From: Xanthomonas sp. XNM01
GTDB lineage: Bacteria; Pseudomonadota; Gammaproteobacteria; Xanthomonadales; Xanthomonadaceae
Direction of reading: 5' to 3'
Length of the DNA: 64,000 bases
Assembly (NCBI RefSeq): GCF_014851915.1
Contig: NZ_JACVAP010000005.1
Location: 1-64,000 of the forward strand
The position numbers were made by a program, and so were the translations under genes. The notes under the pieces were generated by a model, which did no database searches, had not been told where the DNA came from, and was given only the letters and a program-made list of their open reading frames with translations. Shown piece after piece: positions 28,816-40,121 of this stretch. Numbering within the stretch: position 1 is the first letter of the stretch; the number at the start of each line of letters is the position of its first letter.

Positions 28816-29376
28816 TCAGTCCAGCCGCACCCAGTCGCCCGGCGCCAGCCATCCACCCTCCGCGCCGCGCCCGGCCAGCCTGTGCGCACCGATCGCCACC
28901 CGCACCAGCCGCAGCGTCGGCAGTCCGACCGCGGCGGTCATGCGTCGCACCTGGCGGTTGCGGCCCTCGCTGATCTGCACTTCGAGCCAGGCATCGGGCA
29001 CGGTCTTGCGGAAGCGCACCGGCGGCTCGCGCGGCCACAGCGGCGGCGCCGGATCGAGCCGATGGATCTTCGCCGGCCGGGTCGGCCCATCCTTCAGCAC
29101 CACACCTTCGCGCAGCGCCTGCAGCTGTTCGGCCTGCGGGTCGCCCTCCACCTGCACCCAGTAGGTCTTTGGCTGCTTGTGGCGGGGATCGGTCAGCCGG
29201 TGCGCCAGGCCGCCGTCGTCGGTGAGCAGCAGCAGGCCTTCGCTGTCGTGGTCGAGCCGGCCGGCGGGGTAGATGCCGGCTGGCAGGCCGAACTCCGCCA
29301 GCGTCCTGTGGCCGGTGGCGCCCCGGTCGGTGAACTGGGTCAGCACCCCATACGGCTTGTTGAACAGGACGAGCAT
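28816..29376 (-). CDS. rluE: 23S rRNA pseudouridine synthase, RluE-like
   Basis: A 186-residue RsuA/RluB-family pseudouridine synthase. The catalytic motif GRLDHDSEGLLLLT places the active Asp at 42. FNKPYGVLTQF at the N-terminus and EGRNRQVRRMTAAVGLPTLRLVR near the end are typical. It lacks the N-terminal S4 domain, as do RluE proteins, which modify U2457 of 23S rRNA. RluE is the best fit, but other short relatives are possible. Confidence 0.88.
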   Translation of the reverse strand: MLVLFNKPYGVLTQFTDRGATGHRTLAEFGLPAGIYPAGRLDHDSEGLLLLTDDGGLAHRLTDPRHKQPKTYWVQVEGDPQAEQLQALREGVVLKDGPTRPAKIHRLDPAPPLWPREPPVRFRKTVPDAWLEVQISEGRNRQVRRMTAAVGLPTLRLVRVAIGAHRLAGRGAEGGWLAPGDWVRLD

Positions 29377-29464
29377 GGACGGCGTGAGGGTGATCGTTGA
29401 ATGCGGGAGTGCGGAACGCTGCAGTGCCGGTCGAACGCATCGGCGCGGCGCGATGGGTGCGGAC

Positions 29465-29848
29465 TCAGGCGCCCAGGCCGTGGCCGCCGAGCGGCCGCGT
29501 CTCCACGTGCGATTCGAAACCGGCGATCAGCGGCCGGCCGCGGGCGATCACATCGCGGACCGAGGGCAGCGTGAGCGAGGCTTTGTGGCTGTCGGCATCG
29601 GTCCAGACCTCGGTGATCCACAGCGCGTCGGCATCGGCCGGATCCTCGGCGACCACGTAGCTCAGGCAGCCGGGCATGCCGGCGACGCCGTCGAGCAGGA
29701 TCGCGGCCAGCGCCGCGCGTTGCCCGGGCCGGGCGCGCATCTTTCCGATCAATCCGTACATGGGAGTGGCTCCAGACAAGGCGGATGCAGGCAGCGCCAG
29801 TGACGCCGCGCCGGCGACCAGCAGGGTGAAGAAACGGCGGCGCTGCAT
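29465..29848 (-). CDS. Exported antibiotic-biosynthesis-monooxygenase (ABM) domain protein
   Basis: A 127-residue protein. The N-terminus QRRRFFTLLVAGAASLALP with ASA resembles a Tat-type signal peptide (twin arginine, short hydrophobic core). The mature part begins MYGLIGKMRARPGQRAALAAIL and has the small ferredoxin-like ABM fold pattern with ALWITEVWTD. Family members oxidise quinones or degrade haem, often as dimers; the substrate here is unknown. Export of an ABM protein is uncommon. Confidence 0.78.
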   Translation of the reverse strand: MQRRRFFTLLVAGAASLALPASALSGATPMYGLIGKMRARPGQRAALAAILLDGVAGMPGCLSYVVAEDPADADALWITEVWTDADSHKASLTLPSVRDVIARGRPLIAGFESHVETRPLGGHGLGA

Positions 29849-29978
29849 GGCGGGCCCGATGGTCTCGATGATCGTGCCATGGTGCAGCCGCCGGGCCAGT
29901 GCGCAGCGGTCGATCCCACGGCTCACGCAACGCGTGCCACGGGCCCGCGCCGGGCCCGCGGCAGCGCAGGGCACCCGG

Positions 29979-30839
29979 TTACGGGCGCGGCTTCACGAAG
30001 CGCAGCGTCATCCGGTCGCTCTCGCCGATGGCCTGGTACTTCGCACGGTCGGCCTCCGGATGGTTGTTCGACGGCGGCAGCGTCCACACGCCGTTCGGAT
30101 GGTCCCTGGTATCGCGCGGGTTGGCGTTGACCTCGCTGCTGCCGGACAGCTCGAAGCCGGCGGCACGGGCCAGTGCGATCACCTGGTCCTGGCCGACGTA
30201 GCCGCTCTTGTCGTCCGCGGCCACATCGGCCTTCGCGCGGTGCTCGACAACGCCGAGCACGCCACCGGGCTTGAGCACGTCGAAAAAGCCCTGGAACATG
30301 CCGGCATCCTGGCCGGACATGCGCCAGTTGTGCACGTTGCGGAAGGTCACCACCAGGTCGGCCGAGTCCGGCGCGCCGAACACCGGTGCCTTCGGGTCGT
30401 AGGCGACCACGGTGGCCTTGCCGAACTGCGCCGGCGCCGCGGCGAACTTCGCCTCCAGTCCGTCCTTCGCGCGCTGCTGGTAATCGCGGCCGCGGCCCTC
30501 GGCGACGGCCGCCGGGTCGACCACCGCGGCGACGTACTGGCCGCCATCGCGCAGGTAGGGGGCCAGGATCTCGGCATACCAGCCGCCGCCGGGGGTGATC
30601 TCGATGACGGTCTGGGTCGGCGCGATGTTGAAGAACGCCAGGGTCTGGCCAGGGTGCCGGTGCGGGTCGCGCAGCGTATTGGCCGGGTCGCGCCAGCTGC
30701 CGTCGATCGCAGCCTGCAGCGCGGCATCGGGGGCGGGCAGGGTGGCGCTGTCGGCCGGCTTCACCGCCAGCGCGGACGGAATGGCGGTGCACAGCGCCAG
30801 CGCCAGCAGGCTGGCGCGCACGAACGGAATGCGGTTCAT
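29979..30839 (-). CDS. Predicted exported methyltransferase-like protein
   Basis: A 286-residue protein with a clear signal peptide (residues 1-25, ending SALA). The mature part looks like a class I SAM-dependent methyltransferase: VIEITPGGGWYAEILAPYL as motif I near residues 78-96 and LKPGGVLGVVEHR as a later motif. SAM is not expected outside the cytoplasm, so the protein may use another ligand or stay inside. A GGGAG ribosome site lies 7 nt before the ATG. Confidence 0.82.
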   Translation of the reverse strand: MNRIPFVRASLLALALCTAIPSALAVKPADSATLPAPDAALQAAIDGSWRDPANTLRDPHRHPGQTLAFFNIAPTQTVIEITPGGGWYAEILAPYLRDGGQYVAAVVDPAAVAEGRGRDYQQRAKDGLEAKFAAAPAQFGKATVVAYDPKAPVFGAPDSADLVVTFRNVHNWRMSGQDAGMFQGFFDVLKPGGVLGVVEHRAKADVAADDKSGYVGQDQVIALARAAGFELSGSSEVNANPRDTRDHPNGVWTLPPSNNHPEADRAKYQAIGESDRMTLRFVKPRP

Positions 30840-30867
30840 CGTGAACTCCCGGGTTCGAAGTGCCGCG

Positions 30868-30873
30868 AGCCTA
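30868..30873 (-). promoter_or_regulatory. Candidate -10 element of the exported methyltransferase-like gene
   Basis: The minus strand reads TAGGCT, giving a leader of about 22 nt. It shares a 182-bp divergent region with the aldo/keto reductase gene. Confidence 0.35.
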
Positions 30874-30990
30874 GCACGCGTGCGCGTAGACGATTCGCTG
30901 CACTGCGGTGTTAGATCCCGGTTAGTCCGCAGCGCATCCGCGGAACACTGATTTCGCACCATCCGCATCGGCCTGCGGCAGCGCACTGAC

Positions 30991-30996
30991 TATGCT
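30991..30996 (+). promoter_or_regulatory. Candidate -10 element of the aldo/keto reductase gene
   Basis: TATGCT lies 25 bp before the ATG, and a GGAG ribosome site is at 31012-31015. No clear -35 box is seen. Confidence 0.4.
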
Positions 30997-31021
30997 GGTC
31001 CGCCGTGCCGTGGAGACTGCG

Positions 31022-31987
31022 ATGACCACCCGACGTGAACTCGGCCGCTCCGGTCTGACGGTCGCACCGCTGGCCTTCGGCGGCAACGTGTTCGGCTGGA
31101 GCGCCGACGAAAAGACCGCGTTCGCCCTGCTCGATGCGTTCGTCGATGCCGGCTTCAACCTGGTCGACACCGCCGACGCGTACTCGGCCTGGGTGCCGGG
31201 CAATGCAGGCGGCGAGTCGGAAACCATCATCGGCCGCTGGCTGGCCCAGGGCGGCGGCCGCCGCGACCGCATCGTGCTGGCGACCAAGGTCGCCAAGTGG
31301 CGCGAGCGGCCCGGCCTGTCGGCCGACAACATCCAGGCCGCGGCCGAGGACTCGCTGCGGCGCCTGCAGGCCGACGTGATCGACCTCTACCAGGCGCACG
31401 AGGACGATGCGTCCACGCCCCTGGAGGAAACGCTCGGCGCATTCTCGCGCCTGGTCGAGCAGGGCAAGGTGCGTGCGATCGGCGCGTCCAACTACAGCGC
31501 CGGCCGGCTCGCCGACGCGCTCGAGGTCTCGCGCCAGTTCAACCTGCCGCGCTACGAGACCCTGCAGCCGGAGTACAACCTGTACGACCGCGCCGGCTAC
31601 GAAGACGAGCTGGAACCGCTGGCGCGCGAACACGGCCTGGGCGTGATCAACTACTACGCGCTCGCCAGCGGCTTCCTCTCCGGCAAGTACCGCAACGCCG
31701 ACGATGCGAAGAAGAGCCCGGCCCGCGGCGCCGGCGTGGTCCGGAAGTACCTGGACCCGCGGGGCCTGCGCATCCTGGCCGCGCTGGATGCGGTGGCCGC
31801 CGCGCACCGGGCCACACCGGCGCAGGTGGCGCTGGCCTGGCAGATCGCCCGACCCGGCATCACCGCGCCGATCGTCAGCGCCACCAGCACCGGGCAACTA
31901 CGCGAACTGCTCGGCGCCGCGGCGCTGTCGCTGGCGGCAGACGAACTCGCCGCGCTGGAGACGGCCAGTGCCGACGATGGCGTCTGA
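31022..31987 (+). CDS. Aldo/keto reductase
   Basis: A 321-residue NADPH-dependent TIM-barrel oxidoreductase. The catalytic Asp49 and Tyr54 lie in VDTADAY, the Lys is in LATKVAKW and the His in YQAHEDD. GASNYSAGRL and PIVSATST are cofactor-binding segments. The sequence belongs to the AKR group that includes YajO and YghZ-like enzymes. The physiological carbonyl substrate is unknown. It is transcribed away from the methyltransferase-like gene. Confidence 0.9.
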   Translation: MTTRRELGRSGLTVAPLAFGGNVFGWSADEKTAFALLDAFVDAGFNLVDTADAYSAWVPGNAGGESETIIGRWLAQGGGRRDRIVLATKVAKWRERPGLSADNIQAAAEDSLRRLQADVIDLYQAHEDDASTPLEETLGAFSRLVEQGKVRAIGASNYSAGRLADALEVSRQFNLPRYETLQPEYNLYDRAGYEDELEPLAREHGLGVINYYALASGFLSGKYRNADDAKKSPARGAGVVRKYLDPRGLRILAALDAVAAAHRATPAQVALAWQIARPGITAPIVSATSTGQLRELLGAAALSLAADELAALETASADDGV

Positions 31988-32155
31988 GCCGCCGACCGGC
32001 CTGCACCACCTTCGCGCTGCGTCCTGCTGTACCGCCTGGAGTGCAGCCGCCGTGCGCACCAGCACGCTGCCGGTGCCGCGATGCGCCGGGCGCCCGGCTG
32101 TTTCGACACGCTGTGGCGCCACCGCAGCGACACCCCGGCCCAGTGCGCGCTGCGG

Positions 32156-32500
32156 ATGCTGACCCGCGTGTTCGTGCCGTCCGGTGGGCTGGAGCAGGTA
32201 GTGGGCGTCCCCGAACAGCGGCAGGGCGTGCCGGCCGATGACGGGGTTCCGTTCCCCGACGCCGGCCTGCACCTGGCGACGCCGGGTTCCTTGCCCGCTG
32301 GTCGGGAGCGACATCGCGAGCGCGGCGCCGTTCCGCCCGACCGCAGGCACCCGGCTGGTCGATGACGTCCGCCCGTACCACGCGTGGCTGGTCGCGGCCG
32401 GCGCGCGGATCATGGTCCCGCTGCGACCACTGCCGCGTTCGACCCGGTCCACCCGGACGGCACCGTGGTCGAGTACCTGCATCACCGTCAGGACCGGTCC
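32156..32500 (+). pseudogene. Frameshifted VOC/glyoxalase-family gene remnant
   Basis: Three frames in succession spell one short VOC-type protein. The first (from ATG 32156) gives MLTRVFVPSGGLEQ and FPDAGLHLATPGS; near 32290-32297 the sense moves to a second frame with APFRPTAGTRLVDD and YHAWLVAAGAR; near 32425 it moves to a third frame with DPVHPDGTVVEYLHH, the usual end of such proteins. At least two frameshifts are needed, so the gene is broken or the sequence carries indel errors. The rest of the 654-bp gap (31988-32155, 32501-32641) shows nothing else. Confidence 0.72.
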
Positions 32501-32641
32501 GGCCGCCGATCCCATGCCGTCCGCGCGCCAGGTTTGGCGGCCGGCACACACGCCGCCGGCGATCATGCGACGGCACCCCACCGCCGCATCCGTCCGCGGC
32601 GCAGCCGACCTCGCTGCGCCCGGCGAACGAAGGAGACCTCG

Positions 32642-33682
32642 ATGAGCACCGACAGCCCCCGCAACCGCCGTATCGTCCTCGCCGCACGCCCCAGCGGCGA
32701 GCCCGGTCCGGACAACTTCCGCATCGAGGACGTGCCGTTGCCGCAGGCCGGACCGGGGCAGGTCCTGCTGCGCAACCGCTTCCTGTCGCTGGACCCGTAC
32801 ATGCGTGGTCGCATGGACGAGGGCCCGTCCTATGCGCCGCCGGTGGCGCTGGGCGAGGTGATGGAGGGCCGCACCGTGGCCGAGGTGGTCGAGTCGCATC
32901 ATCCCGGCCTGGCCGCCGGCGACTGGGTGTTCGCGCCCGGCGGTGGCTGGCAGACGCATGCGGTGGCCGATGGCGCCAGCCTGACCCGCCGGCTCGATCC
33001 GCACGACGCGCTGCCGCCGAGCACCGCGCTGGGCGTGTACGGCATGCCCGGCTTCACCGCCTATGCCGGCCTGCACGAGATCGGCAAGCCGCAGCCTGGC
33101 GAAACGCTGGTCGTGGCCGCAGCCAGCGGCCCGGTCGGCGCCACGGTCGCGCAGCTGGCGAAACTGCAGGGCCTGCGCGTGGTCGCGATCGCCGGCGGGC
33201 CCGAGAAGGTGCGCTACCTGCGCGAGGAGCTCGGCGTGGATGCCGCGCTCGACCACCGCGCAGACGACTTCGCCGCGCAGCTGCGCGCCGCGGTGCCGGA
33301 CGGCATCGACATCTATTTCGAGAACGTCGGCGGCAAGGTGTTCGACGCGGTGCTGCCGCTGTTGAACGATTTCGCCCGCATCCCGGTCTGCGGCACCATC
33401 GCCACCTACAACCGCCGCGGCGAGCTGCCGCCCGGGCCCGACCGCATGCCGGCCCTGCTCGGCCAGATCCTGCGCCAGCGGCTGACCTTCCGCGGCTTCA
33501 TCCAGCGCGATTTCATCCGCCTGTATCCGGAGTTCCTGCGCGAGATGGGCCAGTGGCTGCGCGAGGGGACGATCCGCTACCGCGAACATGTGATCGACGG
33601 CCTGGAGCACGCACCGCAGGCGCTGGTCGAGCTGCTGCGCGGCGGCAATTTCGGCAAGGTGGTGGTGCGGATCGATCCCTAG
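32642..33682 (+). CDS. NADP-dependent oxidoreductase, CurA-like
   Basis: A 346-residue zinc-independent MDR enzyme like CurA/YncB and leukotriene B4 dehydrogenase, which reduce alpha,beta-unsaturated ketones with NADPH. LSLDPYMRGRM (about 48-58), GMPGFTAYAGL and the cofactor segment AAASGPVGATVAQLAK (about 160-175) are characteristic, as is YFENVGG. An AAGGAG ribosome site at 32630-32635 supports the ATG. The frame is open far upstream, but that part covers the VOC remnant and is not expected to be translated. Confidence 0.9.
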   Translation: MSTDSPRNRRIVLAARPSGEPGPDNFRIEDVPLPQAGPGQVLLRNRFLSLDPYMRGRMDEGPSYAPPVALGEVMEGRTVAEVVESHHPGLAAGDWVFAPGGGWQTHAVADGASLTRRLDPHDALPPSTALGVYGMPGFTAYAGLHEIGKPQPGETLVVAAASGPVGATVAQLAKLQGLRVVAIAGGPEKVRYLREELGVDAALDHRADDFAAQLRAAVPDGIDIYFENVGGKVFDAVLPLLNDFARIPVCGTIATYNRRGELPPGPDRMPALLGQILRQRLTFRGFIQRDFIRLYPEFLREMGQWLREGTIRYREHVIDGLEHAPQALVELLRGGNFGKVVVRIDP

Positions 33683-33702
33683 CCACGCAAGCGGGTTCAT
33701 CC

Positions 33703-34324
33703 GTAGGAGCGGCCCCAGCCGCGACCGCCATGCCCGGTCACGCACCGGCCGCGCCGGGATGCAGGGAGGTCGTGCTCAAGCGCGCTCCTACAGGGACGCG
33801 TGCGGCGCGAATGGGGCGATCCGTAGGAGCGGCCCCAGCCGCGACCGCCATGCCCGGCCACGCACCGGCCGCGACGGGATGCGGGGAGATCGCGCTCAAG
33901 CGCGCTCCTACAGGGGCGCATGCGGCGCGAATGGGGTGATCCGTAGGAGCGGCCCCAGCCGCGACCGCCATGCCCGGTCACGCATCGGCCGCGCCGGCAT
34001 GCAGGGAGGTCGCGCTCAAGCGCGCTCCTACAGTGACGCATGCGGCGCGAATGGGGTGATCCGTAGGAGCGGCTTCAGTCGCGACCGCCATGCCCGGTCA
34101 CGCATCGGCCGCGCCGGCATGCAGGAGGTCGCGCTCAAGCGCGCTCCTACGGGGGCGCGTGCAGCGCGAATGGGGTGATCCGTAGGAGCGGCCCCAGCCG
34201 CGACCGCCATGCCCGGTCACGCATCGGTCGCGCCGGCATGCAGGGAGGTTGTGCTCAAGCGCGCTCCTACAGTGACGCGTGCGACGCGAGTCGGTTCATC
34301 CGTAGGAGCGGCCCCAGCCGCGCC
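33703..34324 (+). repeat. REP tandem array 1: five units of about 120 bp plus a partial one
   Basis: Units start with GTAGGAGCGG at 33703, 33823, 33943, 34063, 34182 and 34302 (the last cut short). Each begins with type A REP, GTAGGAGCGGCCCCAGCC, and ends in the reverse complement of type B, GTAGGAGCGCGCTTGAGC. The unit is thus a pair of REPs facing each other. The fourth unit lost one base. The array lies between the convergent curA-like and aceK genes. Confidence 0.92.
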
Positions 34325-34373
34325 CTCCCGCCGAAGCGCCCGTCGTCCGCACGCGCGCAACGGCAGCGCGGCT

Positions 34374-36101
34374 TCAGGCCAGCCGCAGCGATGCCGGATA
34401 GGGCGGCGTGTCCGGCCAGTCGTTCTCGCGCAGGCGCGCCTGCAGTTCGCGCCACCATTGCGCCTGGAACAGGCCGGCCTGCGCGTGCTGCACGGCTTTC
34501 AGCAGCGGCGCCGGCAGCCCCATGAACAGCGCGAAGCGCTCCGGGAAGACATCGTGCGGGCCGACGTGGAACCAGGCGTCGTCGGCCAGCCGGTCCTGGT
34601 CGTCGCGCGGCTGCGGCCAGTCGCGGAACTGCAGGTCGGTGACCGGCTCGACCTCGTCGTAGTCGTAGAACACCACGCGGCCGTGGCGCGACACGCCGAA
34701 GTTCTTCAGCAGCATGTCGCCGGGAAAGACGTTGCTGCGGGCCATGTCGGCGATCGCCCGGGCGTAGTCGAGCGCGGCCTCGCGCGCACGCTCGGGCGTC
34801 TGCTCGCGCAGGTACAGGTCGAGCGGCCGCAGCCGGCGCTGCACGTAGCACAGGTGCACGACGATGTCGGTGCCGTCCTCGCTGACGCCCGTGCTGCAGC
34901 GGGTCAGCAGTTCGTCCAGCAGCGCCGGATCGAAGCGCGCGCGCGGGAAGCGCAGGTGGCGGTAGGGCTGCGCGTCCAGCAGGCGGCCGACGCGGTCGCC
35001 GGTGAACACGCGCGCGTAGCGTTCCTCTACCTGGGCGCGGGTGACCTGCTTGGCCCAGCGGTCGCGGATCACCTTGAACACCAGCGGCTGCCCGGGCAGC
35101 GTGAACACCGCCATCACCGTGCCCGGCGTGCCCTCGGCGCGGACCAGGCGCTCGTCGGGGTGCGCGGCGAAGTAGCGGAAGAAGCTGCGGTAGCGTTCGG
35201 TCTTGCCCTGCTTGGCGCGGCCGAGCACGGTGTAGAGCTCGTCGACCGGCTTGTTCGGCAGCAGCGAGCGCAGGAACACCACCGCGTCGCCGACGGTCGG
35301 CAGGTCGGCCTGGAAGTAGCTGCGCGACACGCCGAACAGCTGGGCCACGTCGGCGCGCCGTGTCAGCACCGCCTCGGCGCGGATGCCGGCGTCGTCGTTG
35401 ACCAGTGCGATCACGCAGGGCGAGAAGCGGTGTTCGCCGAACACGCGTCCGACCAGGTAGGCGCGGCGCTCGCGGTAGAACACGGTGTCCAGCAGCTCGA
35501 TGCCGCGGACCGGCTGGCCGCTGCCCCAGTGCGCCAGGTCGTCCTGCAGGCGCACCGCGATCGCCGCGGCGCAGCGGGTGCGGTGCGCGTACGGCACGTC
35601 GAAGCGGACGTGCTCGAGCACGCGGTCGAAGGTCTCGGTCGGGCGCAGTTCGGACACCGCGTAGCTGCGCCGCGCGGCCGGATGGGTGATCGCGTCGGTC
35701 GGTGCGATGTCCAGCGCGACGAACTCGATCGCCGGGTCCACGCCGCGGGTGCCGAAGAAGCGCCGGGTCAGGGTGTTGTAGAAGGTCTTGTACAGCTCGC
35801 GGTCGAGCTGCGGCTCGATCAGCGTGGCGTAGGCGTCGCGGATGGCCGCCCACAGCGCCGGGTCGTGCGCGTCCTGGCCAAGGGTCCGCTCGAGCCGCTC
35901 GCGGCAGGCGTCGATGCAGTGGTCGTAGAGGCCGATGCGTTCGGCGGCGTCTGCACGGGCGGCGGCCCAGTCGCGGGTTTCGAACCGGCGCCTGGCACGC
36001 GCGCTGATCGCGGCGAACCCGGCGTGGTAGGCGACGAAGGCGTCGTGGATCGCCTGCGCGACGCGGTCCGCACGCGGTCCGGCCGCGGCCGCGCCGTTCA
36101 T
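34374..36101 (-). CDS. aceK: Isocitrate dehydrogenase kinase/phosphatase
   Basis: A bifunctional cytoplasmic enzyme of about 575 residues that phosphorylates and dephosphorylates isocitrate dehydrogenase, switching flux between the TCA cycle and the glyoxylate bypass. The ATP loop region [11 protein letters not shown], the lysine in VFKVIRDRW, and the catalytic aspartates in [12 protein letters not shown] and VFYDYDEV are intact. Length agrees with the family (578 in Escherichia coli). An in-frame GTG at 36113 could add four residues. It lies downstream of icd in the same direction, separated by 290 bp with hairpins. Confidence 0.95.
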   Translation of the reverse strand: MNGAAAAGPRADRVAQAIHDAFVAYHAGFAAISARARRRFETRDWAAARADAAERIGLYDHCIDACRERLERTLGQDAHDPALWAAIRDAYATLIEPQLDRELYKTFYNTLTRRFFGTRGVDPAIEFVALDIAPTDAITHPAARRSYAVSELRPTETFDRVLEHVRFDVPYAHRTRCAAAIAVRLQDDLAHWGSGQPVRGIELLDTVFYRERRAYLVGRVFGEHRFSPCVIALVNDDAGIRAEAVLTRRADVAQLFGVSRSYFQADLPTVGDAVVFLRSLLPNKPVDELYTVLGRAKQGKTERYRSFFRYFAAHPDERLVRAEGTPGTVMAVFTLPGQPLVFKVIRDRWAKQVTRAQVEERYARVFTGDRVGRLLDAQPYRHLRFPRARFDPALLDELLTRCSTGVSEDGTDIVVHLCYVQRRLRPLDLYLREQTPERAREAALDYARAIADMARSNVFPGDMLLKNFGVSRHGRVVFYDYDEVEPVTDLQFRDWPQPRDDQDRLADDAWFHVGPHDVFPERFALFMGLPAPLLKAVQHAQAGLFQAQWWRELQARLRENDWPDTPPYPASLRLA

Positions 36102-36321
36102 CGTTGCGGACACCGCTTGGGGCCGATGTGGCCTGCCGGCCGTGCCGCCGTCGTCCGCAGCGTGGCATCTGGCATGCGTGCGCCTCTCCGAAGCCGTATC
36201 GGGCGAGGATGCATGCCGCTCCGGCGACGTTCAAGCCGCACCGGCGACGGCGCCGACCGGCCCGTGGGCCGGCCGGGATCCGGCGCGCCGCGCCGCCGCG
36301 TTCCACCAGCCGGACACGCGA

Positions 36322-36381
36322 ACGGCCGGTTGCCCGGCCGTCCGTGGTGCCGTCGGGCCCGCCCCGTGGAAGCGGCGGGCC
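36322..36381 (-). terminator. Two tandem hairpins after icd
   Basis: Perfect 8-bp stems at 36356-36363 with 36374-36381, and at 36322-36329 with 36334-36341. The first begins 10 bp past the icd stop. No T tract. They could end icd transcription or limit read-through into aceK. The rest of the 289-bp gap shows no gene. Confidence 0.45.
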
Positions 36382-36390
36382 GTCGCGCGA

Positions 36391-40032
<3,642 letters not shown>

Positions 40033-40049
40033 GCCCGGCCGGGGTCCGG

Positions 40050-40069
40050 ACGCGGCGTCACGTCCGCGT
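40050..40069 (+). terminator. Hairpin after the rlmI-like gene
   Basis: A 6-bp stem (40050-40055 with 40064-40069) with an 8-nt loop, 17 bp past the stop and just before the next promoter. No T tract. Confidence 0.35.
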
Positions 40070-40082
40070 TCACGGTCCGGCC

Positions 40083-40088
40083 TACACT
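40083..40088 (+). promoter_or_regulatory. Candidate -10 element of the diguanylate cyclase gene
   Basis: TACACT lies 33 bp before the GTG start; a GAGGGAG ribosome site at 40111-40117 follows. Confidence 0.4.
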
Positions 40089-40121
40089 GGGGCCGGACCC
40101 GCTGCGGCATGAGGGAGTCGC

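Noticed and set aside
32081-32365. A 94-codon gene as an intact small protein
   Set aside because: Its middle matches only the first third of a VOC protein whose remainder continues in other frames, so it is part of a broken gene.
33703-34324. CRISPR array
   Set aside because: The whole 120-bp unit is repeated, with no short repeat and variable spacer pattern, and no cas genes are near. It is a REP-pair array.
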